NCBI GenBank assembly: GCA_903876735.1
Contig: CAIRAW010000014.1
Span: forward strand, 1-64,000
From: an uncultured beta proteobacterium
GTDB lineage: Bacteria; Pseudomonadota; Gammaproteobacteria; Burkholderiales; Burkholderiaceae_C
Direction of reading: 5' to 3'
DNA length: 64,000 nucleotides
The translations under genes and the position numbers were made by a program. Positions within the stretch are counted from its first letter, which is position 1; every line of letters begins with the position of its first letter. The notes under the pieces are model-generated. The model was not told where the DNA came from. It searched no databases and was given only the letters and a program-made list of their open reading frames with translations. Below, piece by piece: positions 25,862-34,793 of this stretch.

Positions 25862-26400
25862 GAAGGGTGCGGCGTAGTTATAAGTACACTTGGATCAAAG
25901 GGTCACCTTGGGCATTCTGGGCACGCTCAATCGACAAACCTTTGCTGGACGGTGCAATACTTTTGCTGGATGGATATATTTTTGAAGTCCAGCGGTTGGT
26001 ACAAGGCAATATCAATCTTGTGTCTGGCCTTTCAGGAAGCTACCGGTCACGAGGATCCGCTTGCGCTGCCCTGCTGTGAACTGGGTCTGGGTCGCCAGCG
26101 CCCCCGCAGCGGATTGGCCGCCACCAACCGAGCGGCAACTCTATGGGGTGCCAAGAGGCTAAATGAGCGAACGCTCCACAAACATCGAATGGAACGTCCA
26201 ATGTCGGGTAACGGGCGGGCATTTCGAGAAAATCATCGTCGGGTAAGGGCACAAGCTGCCGGTCACGGACAAATTTCGTGAGTCAAGTCCGCCAGCGATA
26301 GCGGCCGTTCGGGTTGGTCGTTCAATTTGAGCGTAGCCTAACAATAACCGCGATAAGCTACCTCCTTGCGCCTAAACCACTCGAATCAACTTCGCCCATC
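25862..26400. other. Gene-free interval upstream of tpsB and ridA
   Basis: A 539-base divergent gap. A near-repeat TTTGCTGGA(C/T)GG occurs twice about 20 bases apart near 25940-25975, within likely reach of the tpsB promoter. The part 26030-26330 has short frames in all directions without ribosome sites and looks like non-functional or decayed sequence. No RNA gene seen. Confidence 0.4.
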
Positions 26401-26799
26401 ATGGACCACCACATATTTCCCGACTCAAAAATTCCTAAGGTATACGGGGCGTATTCTCATGCGGTCGTAGCAAATGGCTTTGCGTTCATTGCAGGCCAGA
26501 CAGCGCGTGATGCGGTTACGGGTAAGGTAATTGATGGCGATATTTCCCAGCAAACCACAAGATGCCTTGAGGTCATTGGAGAGATTCTGAATGAACTCGG
26601 CTTGACGCTTAAAGACATTGTTCGTTCAACCGTATACCTATCCAATATCGAAGACTTCGATGCGATGAACGCTGTTTATGCTGAACTTGTCCCAAGCCCC
26701 TACCCTGCAAGGAGTACACCAGAAGTCAAACTCCCCTTTGGCGCTCTTGTGGGAATAGAAGTAACTGCTGTCATGCCGAGCGCTAACCGCGATGCCTAA
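26401..26799 (+). CDS. RidA/YjgF-family reactive-intermediate deaminase
   Basis: A 132-residue RidA-family protein. Conserved features are PKVYGAYSHAVVANGFAF, IAGQTARDAVTG, the C-terminal half VRSTVYLSNIEDFDAMNAVY and RSTPEVKLPFGALVGIE with the Arg that anchors the substrate carboxylate. RidA trimers hydrolyse 2-aminoacrylate and related imines. Start at the ATG at 26401; the open frame continues upstream but without a ribosome site. It stands alone. The family also includes 2-aminomuconate deaminase, but this copy is 7.5 kb from the meta-cleavage operon and looks like the general type. Confidence 0.85.
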   Translation: MDHHIFPDSKIPKVYGAYSHAVVANGFAFIAGQTARDAVTGKVIDGDISQQTTRCLEVIGEILNELGLTLKDIVRSTVYLSNIEDFDAMNAVYAELVPSPYPARSTPEVKLPFGALVGIEVTAVMPSANRDA

Positions 26800-27076
26800 C
26801 CCTCGCTCAACCGGGCCCGCCACGGCAAGCGCCGTATGCCAGCTTCCTGCCTTCTGGAGTCGTAGCCGGCCGAAACTCCAATGACTTCTGACGCTGCACT
26901 AGAGCCCGACAGGTCAAGGAAAACGAACCGGCAATCTGAAGGGCCGCTTTGGCTCCCCGGACCATGGCGACGAACGGCCGGTCCTGACTTTCACGGCTGA
27001 CCAGAATGGGCACATCAGAGCCCTTGAACGCCCGAGTTCGGACTTGACTGCCCTTGGACTGAGGTCGGTTAGAAAG
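26800..27076. other. Gene-free interval, probable decayed intergenic repeat
   Basis: About 277 bases between ridA and the antitoxin gene. The minus strand has a frame without a proper start that resembles spurious frames of repeated intergenic elements in Burkholderiales; this is recollection, not a match I can show. Confidence 0.3.
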
Positions 27077-27388
27077 TTAGGTGGAGGCGTGCGTCGGCTG
27101 CGCGACTAGACGTACACCAAGGGCTGCGCAAACACGGCTGACTGTATCGAAACGCGGTTCACTACCTGGCCGAAGTGCTTTGTACAAGGCTTCTCTGGTG
27201 ATGCCGGAATCCTTCGCAACCTGCGTCATGCCCCGCGATCGGGCAATGTCGCCGAGCGCAGCCGCCAACAGTGCCGCGTCATTCTCTTCAAGAACGGTGG
27301 TGAGATAGGCCGCTACGTCTTCTTCGCTGCTCAGGTACTCGGCTGCATCGAACTCGGGAAGTTCGGAAACTTTGATTCTCTTGCTCAT
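27077..27388 (-). CDS. HigA-type antitoxin (addiction-module antidote family)
   Basis: A 103-residue DNA-binding antitoxin. The N-terminal arm (KVSELPEFDAAEYLSSEEDV) is typical of the putative addiction module antidote family, followed by an HTH_XRE-like fold (about 40-95: SRGMTQVAKDSGITREALYKAL). It would bind the toxin and repress the shared promoter. It starts three bases after the toxin stop, in HigBA order (toxin first). Because the toxin frame is interrupted upstream, this gene now depends on a promoter reading through the broken gene. Confidence 0.82.
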   Translation of the reverse strand: MSKRIKVSELPEFDAAEYLSSEEDVAAYLTTVLEENDAALLAAALGDIARSRGMTQVAKDSGITREALYKALRPGSEPRFDTVSRVCAALGVRLVAQPTHAST

Positions 27389-27391
27389 GGT

Positions 27392-27691
27392 TCAATCCTC
27401 TAAAGACTGGGCAAGTTCGATTGCCCGATTGATGTCAGTTTGCTGCGTTGACTTAGTCCCACCGCCAAGCATCACGATTAAAACGCCACCTCTTTGGACG
27501 TAGTACATGCGCCAGCCCGGACCGAAATGTTCGCGCATTTCGTAAACACCTTCACCCAACGGCTCCACATCGCCCAAGTTACCAAGTTAGACCTTACGCA
27601 AGCGTTTGATAAGAAGCAGCCGGGTCAGTCCATCCTTCAGGCCTTTGAGCCAGTCGGAAAACTCTTCGAGACGTTTTACCTTGCAGGTCAT
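27392..27691 (-). pseudogene. HigB/RelE-type toxin gene with in-frame stop codon
   Basis: Read from an ATG at 27689-27691, the frame gives MTCKVKRLEEFSDWLKGLKD, continues to KRLRKV, meets TAA at 27587-27589 (codon 35) and then resumes in the same frame with LGNLGDVEPLGEG and EMREHFGPGWRMYYVQRGG to a normal stop. Full length would be 99 residues, the family norm. The region after the stop contains the active-site half (GPGWRMYYV and the C-terminal strand). Only one base would restore a Gln codon (CAA to TAA). The C-terminal fragment alone (from a TTG at 27575) is unlikely to be active. Confidence 0.82.
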
Positions 27692-28003
27692 GCTCGCTAC
27701 CTGGGCGCCCTAAAGCTGCCACTGGTGAACAGCCGCTTAGGCAAGTCGTGCGAGAAATGTCGGTTTCCGGGAACGCCGGCTATGTGTCTTAAGTGACTGC
27801 TCGTCCTCGTATTGCGGCAGACCGTTGATGGTCGTATCCGGATATCCCTTTGATTGACTTCGCAACCAGACTGCTGTCCTTGCGCTACAGGAAACAACAA
27901 GCGGCGTCGGGCGGTCCATCTGAACTTCTGTAAGTCCGCTCCCACTACCCTGCCCATGATCACACCCCTCAAAGTGGTCATGCAAACAAATCACACTGTA
28001 CAC
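27692..28003. other. Gene-free interval upstream of the toxin pseudogene
   Basis: About 310 bases between the toxin start and the prpE terminator, without a convincing gene. The promoter of the toxin-antitoxin unit should lie within the first 100 bases. Confidence 0.35.
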
Positions 28004-28027
28004 AAAAACGGGGACCGAAGTCCCCGT
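28004..28027 (-). terminator. Rho-independent terminator of prpE
   Basis: On the minus strand ACGGGGAC-TTCG-GTCCCCGT is a perfect 8-bp stem with a UUCG tetraloop followed by UUUUG. It lies 23 bases after the prpE stop. Confidence 0.88.
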
Positions 28028-28049
28028 CTCAATGCTTCAGCAGAAGAAA

Positions 28050-29945
28050 TCAGCCAGCCACCAGATCCTTGATCTGTTGCAGCGCAGCCGGGTCGTCCAT
28101 GGTGGTCAGGTCGCCCGGGTCGCGCCCTTCGCACACCGCCTGCACGGCACGGCGCAAGAGCTTGCCGCTGCGGGTTTTCGGCAGCACGGTGACAAAGCGC
28201 ACACGCGCCGGGCGCGCCACGGCGCCCAGGTCGCCATCGACCAGTTTCATGATCTCGCCCTCAAGCTTGAGGCAGGCTGCGGGGTCGCCGAGCAGGCTGG
28301 CGTCCTTGACCACGGCAAAAGCCATCGCCACCTGGCCCTTGAGTTGGTCGGCCACGCCCACCACCGCCACTTCAGCGACGTTGGGGTGTGCCGAAATACT
28401 CTCCTCGATCTCGCGCGTGCCCAGGCGGTGCCCGGCGACGTTGATCACGTCGTCGGTGCGGCCCAGAATGAAAAAGTAGCCGTCGGCGTCGCGGATGCCC
28501 CAGTCGAAAGTGCTGTAGACCAGTTTGCCCGGCACCGTCTTCCAGTAGGTGTTGACAAAGCGCTCGTCGTCGCGCCAGACCGTCTGCATGCAGCCCGGTG
28601 GCAGTGGGCCTTCGATGGCAACCACGCCTTTCTGGTTCGGGCCGATCAGTTCCTCGCCGGTCTGGTCGTCGAGCAGTTTGACGTCGTAGCCATAGACCGC
28701 CTTGCCCGGTGAACCAAACTTGCTGTCGGCCTTCTCGACGCCGTTGCACAAGGAGAGGATCGGCCAGCCGGTTTCGGTCTGCCAGTAGTTGTCGATGATC
28801 GGTTTGCCCAGCCCCTGGGCGATCCACTGTGCCGTCGGCTCGTCCAGCGGCTCACCCGCAAGGAACAGGGCGCGCAGGCTCGACAGATCGTACTTGGTGA
28901 GCAGGGCCGGGTCCTGCTTCTTGAGCACGCGCACCGCTGTGGGCGCGCTGAACATCACGGTGACCTTGTATTTTTCAACCAGGCTCCACCAGATACCGCC
29001 GTCCGGCCGCGTTGGCAGGCCTTCGTACATGATGGTGGCCATGCCTGCGATCAGCGGACCGTAGATGATGTAGCTGTGACCCACAACCCAGCCGATGTCG
29101 CTGGTGGAGAAATAGGTTTCACCGGCATTGCCGCAGTAAATGTGCTTCATGCTGGCGGCCAGCGCCACGGCGTAGCCACCGGTGTCGCGCTGCACGCCCT
29201 TGGGCTTGCCGGTGGTGCCGCTGGTGTAGAGCGTGTAGCTGATGTGTGTGGCGTCCACCCACTCGCAGGCAACCACCGTGTTGAGGTGTTTCTGGCGCAG
29301 CGCGCCCCACAGATGGTCGCGCCCGGCCACCAGGTCCATGGCCACCAGTTGGCGGTCCACCAGCAGCACGGCGGCGGGTTTGTGGCTGGACAGACGTATC
29401 GCCTCGTCCAGCAGCGGCTTGTAGGCCACGGCCTTGCCGCCGCGCGAGCCGGCGTCGGCACTGATGACGAGTTTGGGTGAGGCGTCTTCGATGCGCGAGG
29501 CCAGCGAACCCGAGGCAAAGCCGCCAAACACCACCGAGTGGATGGCGCCGATGCGGGCACAGGCCAGCATGGCAAACGCGGCTTCGGCAATCATGGGCAT
29601 GTAGATCAGGACGCGGTCGCCTTTCGTAACACCCAGGTCCAGCAGGGTCGCCGCCATGCGCTGCACTTCGGCGTGCAGATCGCGGAACGAATAAACGACT
29701 TCTTGGTTGGTTTCGGTCGAAACAAAGATCAGCGCTGCCTGATCGGCGCGGTCTTTCAGGTGCCGGTCAATTGCGTTGTGGCACAGATTGGTGGTGCCAC
29801 CGACAAACCACTTGGCAAAGGGCGGATTGCTGTAGTCGCAAATCTGCTGCGGCGGGGTCTTCCAGTCGACCAACTGAGCCTGTTCGGCCCAGAAAGCGTC
29901 GCGGTCGGTGAGGGAACGGCGATGAAAATCAGCATAGCTTGTCAT
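28050..29945 (-). CDS. prpE: Propionyl-CoA synthetase (AMP-forming)
   Basis: A 631-residue acyl-CoA synthetase of the ACS/PrpE group, starting at 29943-29945. The ATP-binding P-loop is YTSGTTGKPKGV, the adenylate motif YWQTETGWP (PrpE form), the hinge GRTDDVINVAGHRLGTREIEE and the C-terminal catalytic Lys in LPKTRSGKLLRR. The N-terminal FHRRSLTDRDAFWAEQA is also PrpE-like. It activates propionate to propionyl-CoA for the methylcitrate cycle; prpBCD are not in this window. It is a single-gene transcript with its own terminator. Confidence 0.92.
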   Translation of the reverse strand: MTSYADFHRRSLTDRDAFWAEQAQLVDWKTPPQQICDYSNPPFAKWFVGGTTNLCHNAIDRHLKDRADQAALIFVSTETNQEVVYSFRDLHAEVQRMAATLLDLGVTKGDRVLIYMPMIAEAAFAMLACARIGAIHSVVFGGFASGSLASRIEDASPKLVISADAGSRGGKAVAYKPLLDEAIRLSSHKPAAVLLVDRQLVAMDLVAGRDHLWGALRQKHLNTVVACEWVDATHISYTLYTSGTTGKPKGVQRDTGGYAVALAASMKHIYCGNAGETYFSTSDIGWVVGHSYIIYGPLIAGMATIMYEGLPTRPDGGIWWSLVEKYKVTVMFSAPTAVRVLKKQDPALLTKYDLSSLRALFLAGEPLDEPTAQWIAQGLGKPIIDNYWQTETGWPILSLCNGVEKADSKFGSPGKAVYGYDVKLLDDQTGEELIGPNQKGVVAIEGPLPPGCMQTVWRDDERFVNTYWKTVPGKLVYSTFDWGIRDADGYFFILGRTDDVINVAGHRLGTREIEESISAHPNVAEVAVVGVADQLKGQVAMAFAVVKDASLLGDPAACLKLEGEIMKLVDGDLGAVARPARVRFVTVLPKTRSGKLLRRAVQAVCEGRDPGDLTTMDDPAALQQIKDLVAG

Positions 29946-30026
29946 TGTTGTCTCCAGTCGGGTCAGAAAACTGAATTCATAATTATGGCCACTCAACTTG
30001 CTACAAGCTGACTTTGCGAAGTGCCC

Positions 30027-30248
30027 TCAATTCATGCCACAGGCACCCGGTCCACCCCGGTGTTCACAGCCGCCGCAGGCACTTGGCATGGCCGGCAGCG
30101 CACTGGCGGAAGCGGTGGTGGCAAAAACCGACAACTGCTTTTCAAGCGCTTTGGACTGGCAATTCGGGCACTGCGGCTCGCTGCCGGAGCGAACCAAGGT
30201 CTCGAACCGGTGACCACAGGCAGCGCAGGCGTACTCATAAATCGGCAT
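30027..30248 (-). CDS. FmdB-family zinc-ribbon protein
   Basis: A 73-residue protein starting [16 protein letters not shown], with the CxxC...CPNC zinc ribbon (Cys 8, 11, 27 and 30 approximately) that defines the FmdB/CxxC regulatory family. A second Cys-rich part ([17 protein letters not shown]) at the C-terminus is common in betaproteobacterial members and might bind a further metal. Its role is not established; the family was named for a putative regulator of formamidase. It is divergent from the exporter genes starting at 30341. Confidence 0.88.
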   Translation of the reverse strand: MPIYEYACAACGHRFETLVRSGSEPQCPNCQSKALEKQLSVFATTASASALPAMPSACGGCEHRGGPGACGMN

Positions 30249-30340
30249 AACAACTCCTCGGATTGAACCAATTATCGGACGGACAGACCCGCAATCGGAT
30301 TTCGCCATTGCGAGGCCACAGCACAGGGCACAATCAAGCC

Positions 30341-31585
30341 ATGAAATTTACCCGTACCCAAACGCTCTGGGCTCTTGGTCTGGCGCTGTGCGCTGCTGGC
30401 ATCTTCGCCTACAGCCAGCGCGGCCAGCCGGTCGAGGTGACGCTGGTGACGCAGGGCGAGATGCTGCAGTCGGTCGTGACCAGCGGACGCATCGTCGATC
30501 TGGCCCGCACAGAAGTTTCCAGCCAGAACACGGCGCGCATCGAAAGCATCGCTGTGCGTGAGGGCGAGCGCGTGCAAGCCGGCCAGATTCTGGTGCGCCT
30601 GCGCGATGACGAAGCCCGCGCCAGCCTGGTCCAGGCCGAGGCCGCCGTGCTGGAAGCACGCGAGCGTTTGCGTCAGATCGAGACCGTGCAGGACCCGGTC
30701 AGCGTGCAACTGCTGGCGCAGGCCGAGGCGGCTAACCTGCAAGCGCAACAGGAACTCACCCGCGCGCAAGATCTGCTGCGCCAGGGCTTTGTCTCGCAGT
30801 CGCGCCTGGACGACGCGCAGCGCGCCGCCAACAGCGCCAAGGCCGCCATGCAGGCGGCGCGGGTGCAGGCGCAGGGCAACCAGCGCGGTGGTGTTGAACT
30901 GGCACTGGCCAAGGCGCGACTCGATCAGGCCGCGGCGGCGCAACGTGCGAGCGCAGCCCGGCTTGACCAGCTGAATCTGCGCGCGAGCGCTGCCGCCACC
31001 GTGATCAGTCGCAGCAACGACCCGGGTGACACAGCGCAGGCCGGCAAAGCAATCCTGACGCTGGTCGGTGGTGGCGAGACGCGCATCCAGGCCAGCGTGG
31101 ACGAGAAGAACTTGAAGTTTCTGCAACTGGGACAGGCCGCGCTCGCCAGCGCCGACGCCTACCCGCAGCAGCCGTTCAAGGCCAGCCTGATCTACATCGC
31201 GCCGGCCGTTGATCCGCTGCGCGGCACGGTGGAACTGAAACTGCGCGTGGAGCCCGCGGTGAACTACCTGCGCCCCGACATGACGGTGTCGGTCGAGATC
31301 GTCACGGCACGCTTGCCCAACGCCCTGATGCTGCCAACCGATGCCGTGCGGCGCGATGCCAACGGCGCCAGCTTTGTCTGGGTCAATCGCGACGGTCGTG
31401 CGCGCCAGGTCAGCGTGCAGACCGGGGCGCAGGGCATTGCGAGCACGCAGATCGTCAAGGGACTGGCCAAGGACGAGCACGTGATTTTGCCGAGCGGCAC
31501 GCTCGCTGAAGGCGACAAGGTGCGCGAGCAAAGTACGCGCGCGCCGCTGGGCAAGGTGCCCGCCATGCCCGGCTTCACCAGTTGA
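30341..31585 (+). CDS. Periplasmic adaptor subunit of a MacB/DevC-type ABC exporter
   Basis: A 414-residue membrane-fusion protein with an N-terminal anchor (about residues 8-26), lipoyl halves ([21 protein letters not shown] and the later [18 protein letters not shown]), a long alpha-hairpin between (about 95-215) and a beta-barrel domain (about 235-320). This is the HlyD/MacA-type adaptor. With the permease and ATPase genes that follow it makes an adaptor-permease-ATPase order like DevBCA. A partner outer-membrane channel is not encoded here. Start at 30341; no signal cleavage is obvious. Confidence 0.88.
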   Translation: MKFTRTQTLWALGLALCAAGIFAYSQRGQPVEVTLVTQGEMLQSVVTSGRIVDLARTEVSSQNTARIESIAVREGERVQAGQILVRLRDDEARASLVQAEAAVLEARERLRQIETVQDPVSVQLLAQAEAANLQAQQELTRAQDLLRQGFVSQSRLDDAQRAANSAKAAMQAARVQAQGNQRGGVELALAKARLDQAAAAQRASAARLDQLNLRASAAATVISRSNDPGDTAQAGKAILTLVGGGETRIQASVDEKNLKFLQLGQAALASADAYPQQPFKASLIYIAPAVDPLRGTVELKLRVEPAVNYLRPDMTVSVEIVTARLPNALMLPTDAVRRDANGASFVWVNRDGRARQVSVQTGAQGIASTQIVKGLAKDEHVILPSGTLAEGDKVREQSTRAPLGKVPAMPGFTS

Positions 31586-32808
31586 TGGCGGCCATGCGGC
31601 TCCCGTTTGCCTGGATGGTCTGCCTGCGCTACCTGCGCGAAGGCCGCATGCAGACAGTTCTGATTCTGGCCGGCGTCACGGCGGGTGTTGCCGTCATCAT
31701 TTTTCTGACCACCCTGATCACGCAATTGCAGGCTTCCATCATCGAAAAGACCTTGGGCAGCCAGGCCCACATCGTTTTGAAGCCGCCGCGCGCGGCCAAC
31801 CAGACCCTGCTGCCGCCGGGCAACACCGCCGCCATCGTGCAGCCGCGTGCGCAGCGCCTGCGCTCGATCGACCAGTGGGAAGCGGTGGCACGCCTGGCGG
31901 CACAAACCAGCGGCGTGCAGGCGGTCTCGCCGGTGCTCTCAGGCGCCGGCTTTGCCGCGCGCGCCGAAGCAAACCAGCCGATTGCCCTGCTCGGTGTCGA
32001 CCCGCTGGCGCACCAGCGCATCGTGCGCATGGACAAGTACCTGACGCAGGGGCGCTTTGACCTCAGCGGCGCCAACGCGGTCATCGGCATTGAACTGGCA
32101 AAAGACCTGGGCGTCGCGCTGGGTGACAAGATCCGCGTCATCACGATGGACGGGCGCAATGACCTGCTGAGCATCTCCGGCATCTTCGACATCGGCAGCC
32201 GCGACCTGAACCGGCGCTGGGTCTACACCAGCATCAAGATGGCGCAGTCTCTGCTGGACCTCTCCGGCGGTGTCACCGAAATCGACCTGCGCGTGGACGA
32301 CCTGTTCCAGGCCGAAGCGACGGCGCGCCAGTTGCAGGCGCAAACCGGCCTCTATGTGGAAAGCTGGATGCAGACCAATGCGCAGTTGCTCACCGCCCTG
32401 AAAAGCCAGAGCACCTCGAACAACCTGATCCGTCTGTTCGTTGTGCTGATCGTCGCCGTTGGCATTGCCAGCGTGCTGGTGGTGTCGGTGGTGCAAAAGC
32501 AAAAGGAGATCGGCATCCTGCGCGCCATGGGCGCAAGCCCGCGCCGGGTCATGTCGGTGTTTCTGCTGCAAGGCGGCTTTTACGGCCTGCTCGGCTCAGC
32601 CCTGGGCTCCGCCCTGTCGCTGGCGCTGCTCAACTTTTTTTCGCGCGTCTCGCGCAATGCCGACGGCACGCTCTTGATCAGCGCCGAGATTGAGCCGTCC
32701 GTCATGGCCTGGGCCTGTGCGCTGGCCCTGACCGTGGGCCTGGCGGCGGCAGCGCTGCCAGCGCGGCGCGCGGCGCGGCTGGACCCGGTGCAGGCGATCC
32801 GCGCGTAA
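31585..32808 (+). CDS. ABC transporter permease, FtsX/MacB type
   Basis: A 407-residue permease with one N-terminal TM (about 18-40), a large periplasmic MacB-type domain (about 45-270) and three C-terminal TMs in the FtsX fold (LIVAVGIASVLVVSVVQKQKEIGILRAMGASP is the family coupling region, and the tail has PARRAARLDPVQAIRA). The ATG at 31585 overlaps the adaptor stop by one base; a TTG just upstream is ignored. The ATPase is a separate gene, unlike MacB where it is fused. Confidence 0.88.
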   Translation: MAAMRLPFAWMVCLRYLREGRMQTVLILAGVTAGVAVIIFLTTLITQLQASIIEKTLGSQAHIVLKPPRAANQTLLPPGNTAAIVQPRAQRLRSIDQWEAVARLAAQTSGVQAVSPVLSGAGFAARAEANQPIALLGVDPLAHQRIVRMDKYLTQGRFDLSGANAVIGIELAKDLGVALGDKIRVITMDGRNDLLSISGIFDIGSRDLNRRWVYTSIKMAQSLLDLSGGVTEIDLRVDDLFQAEATARQLQAQTGLYVESWMQTNAQLLTALKSQSTSNNLIRLFVVLIVAVGIASVLVVSVVQKQKEIGILRAMGASPRRVMSVFLLQGGFYGLLGSALGSALSLALLNFFSRVSRNADGTLLISAEIEPSVMAWACALALTVGLAAAALPARRAARLDPVQAIRA

Positions 32809-32821
32809 AGCCAGGCAGACC

Positions 32822-33499
32822 ATGAGCGCCATCGTCGAACTGCAGGACATCCATAAGAGCTACGGCCTGGGCACGGCTGTCGCCACAGAAATTCTGCACG
32901 GCATCAACCTTTCAATCGAGAACGGCGAATTTGCGGCGCTCACCGGCCCTTCCGGATCGGGCAAGAGCACGTTGCTCAACATCATCGGACTGCTTGAAGC
33001 GCCCAGCAGCGGGCGCCTCGCCATCGACGGCCAGGACACGGCGGGCATGGATGACGCTACCCGCACCAGGCTGCGCGGGCGCTCAATCGGTTTCATCTTC
33101 CAGTTTCACCACCTGCTGCCGGGCTTTAGCGCGCTGGAGAACGTGATGATGCCCTCCATCATCGACCTCGGCTGGTCAACCGCCAAGGCGCAGGAGACGG
33201 CACTGCAGTTGCTGCAGCAGGTCGGCTTGAAGGACGCGGCGCACAAGCGGCCGGCCGAACTATCGGGCGGCATGCAACAGCGCGTGGCGATTGCACGCGC
33301 CCTGTCGCTGTCGCCGCGATTGATCCTGGCCGATGAGCCCACCGGCAATCTGGACACGCACAGCGCCGACGACATTTTTGAATTGCTGCAGACCATCAAC
33401 CGCGAACGCCAGTCGGCCTGCCTGATCGTGACGCACGACCCGCGTCTGGCCGCGCGCTGCCAGCGCCAGATCCGGATCGTTGACGGACAACTTGTTTAG
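32822..33499 (+). CDS. ABC transporter ATP-binding protein (LolD/MacB type)
   Basis: A 225-residue ATPase. Walker A is GPSGSGKST, the Q-loop is FQFHHLLPGFSALENVM, the signature LSGGMQQRVAIARAL, Walker B LILADEPTGNLD and the switch His in VTHDP. It energises the exporter formed with the two preceding gene products. LolD-type sequence and MacB-like permease suggest export from, or mechanotransmission across, the inner membrane of a lipid, peptide or drug; the substrate is unknown. Confidence 0.92.
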   Translation: MSAIVELQDIHKSYGLGTAVATEILHGINLSIENGEFAALTGPSGSGKSTLLNIIGLLEAPSSGRLAIDGQDTAGMDDATRTRLRGRSIGFIFQFHHLLPGFSALENVMMPSIIDLGWSTAKAQETALQLLQQVGLKDAAHKRPAELSGGMQQRVAIARALSLSPRLILADEPTGNLDTHSADDIFELLQTINRERQSACLIVTHDPRLAARCQRQIRIVDGQLV

Positions 33500-33553
33500 C
33501 ACCACCCTCGACTGTCGTCCGATCACATCATCCCGGTCCTGTGGCAAACTGCG

Positions 33554-34075
33554 ATGATGAAAACCGAAATCAGCTATGCCACCGCGCAGGATGCTCGCGC
33601 CATCGCCGAGATACATGTCGCCAGCTGGCGCGAGGCTTACCGCGACCTGCTGCCCGAGCCTTATCTGGCCGGGCTGGACGTGGCCGAACTTGAAGCGCGC
33701 TTTCGTCAGGCCACAGAAGACCGCATGTGCGATGTGCTGCTGGCCCGGCGCGATGGCGTGCTTCAGGGCTGGCTGCATTGCGGCCCCGCGCGCGACCCTG
33801 GCGTGCCGACGACCGAGGGTGAAATCATGGCACACAACGTGGCGCCCACAGCCTGGTCCAGCGGCGTGGGCCAGAGCCTGTGGCTGCGCGCCAAGGACAT
33901 TCTGATCCAGCGCGGCTACATGACCAGCATCCTGTGGGTGTTCGCGCAGGACGAACGCGCCATCCGGTTTTATCGCAGCGCCGGATTTGCGCCGACGCCA
34001 CCCACGCCACGCCGCGTCGAGCTCGGTGGCATGAGCTGTGAGCTCGTGCGCTACTCGCGCCCGATCGACCGTTGA
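33554..34075 (+). CDS. GNAT-family N-acetyltransferase
   Basis: A 173-residue GNAT protein beginning with ATGATG (33554). The N-terminal ISYATAQDARAIAEIHVASWREAYRDL is the usual GNAT opening, and the acetyl-CoA-binding core is represented by GVGQSLWLRAKDILIQRGY (R/Q-x-x-G/A region, here degenerate) with VFAQDERAIRFYRSAGF near the end. Substrate unknown. It follows the exporter by 54 bases and converges with the hydrolase gene at 34088. Confidence 0.8.
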   Translation: MMKTEISYATAQDARAIAEIHVASWREAYRDLLPEPYLAGLDVAELEARFRQATEDRMCDVLLARRDGVLQGWLHCGPARDPGVPTTEGEIMAHNVAPTAWSSGVGQSLWLRAKDILIQRGYMTSILWVFAQDERAIRFYRSAGFAPTPPTPRRVELGGMSCELVRYSRPIDR

Positions 34076-34087
34076 AGGTGGCTGCGG

Positions 34088-34690
34088 CTACTTGATCAGC
34101 GCCTGCGCCGCCTTGAAGGCCGGGTGCTCGGCGCTGCGCAGCCATTCAAACACCACCATCTCGGTCGTCACCAGTTCGGCACCGGCGCCGGCCAGGCGGT
34201 CAAAAGCGGCGTCGCGGTTGCGCTCGGTGCGAGAGCTGCAGGCGTCCGTCACAACCCAGACTTCAAATTCATCCTCCAGCAGATCGAGCGCGGTTTGCAG
34301 CAGGCAGACGTGAGCTTCACAGCCGGCGATGACCACCGTGTTGCGCTCTGCCCCACCCGAGGCCGCCTTTTGCAGATGCTTGGGCAGGCTGCGCGCATTG
34401 CCCGCCACTGGCGCTGCGGGCGGACGCAACCACTCGCCCAGGCCCTCCTCCACCGCGCTGAACTGCATCTTGCTCAGCGTGCGCCGGCACAAGCTTCGCA
34501 GTTCGGCCGGGTTCTCGCCGAGCCTGGAAGGATTCTGTTCCGTGCCCCAGACCGGCACCTCCAGCAGTTGCGCCGCCTGCGCCAGGCGCTGGGCATTGGC
34601 CAGCACCAGCGTGCCTTCAAAAATGGCGGGCATCAGGCGAGCCTGGTAGTCGACCAGGACGAGTTGGGATTGTTCGGCGTCAAGCAGCAT
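34088..34690 (-). CDS. Isochorismatase/nicotinamidase-like cysteine hydrolase
   Basis: A 200-residue cysteine hydrolase. The catalytic triad candidates are Asp in LVLVDYQARLMPAIF, a Lys in RTLSKMQFSA and Cys in VVIAGCEAHVCLLQTALDL. This fits the isochorismatase superfamily (YcaC-like branch with EAHVC). An insertion (about residues 85-110) lies before the Cys segment. The reaction is not predictable. Start at 34688-34690; the longer open frame antisense to the NlpC gene is ignored. Confidence 0.82.
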   Translation of the reverse strand: MLLDAEQSQLVLVDYQARLMPAIFEGTLVLANAQRLAQAAQLLEVPVWGTEQNPSRLGENPAELRSLCRRTLSKMQFSAVEEGLGEWLRPPAAPVAGNARSLPKHLQKAASGGAERNTVVIAGCEAHVCLLQTALDLLEDEFEVWVVTDACSSRTERNRDAAFDRLAGAGAELVTTEMVVFEWLRSAEHPAFKAAQALIK

Positions 34691-34793
34691 GGTTTTCTTT
34701 CTGAAACGGAGGCGCCCGTGTGGGTCACCGCTATTAGACCGCAGGTTTGCGCGGTTTGGGGCCACCCTGGCCGGGCACGTATACTGCGGGGCC

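Noticed and set aside
26401..26799. RidA protein as the 2-aminomuconate deaminase of the meta-cleavage operon
   Set aside because: It is 7.5 kb away beyond the tps operon, lacks operon linkage and looks like the general RidA type.
27737..28003. 88-codon minus-strand ORF upstream of the toxin gene
   Set aside because: No ribosome site, ends near the prpE terminator side and has no recognisable composition; treated as non-coding.
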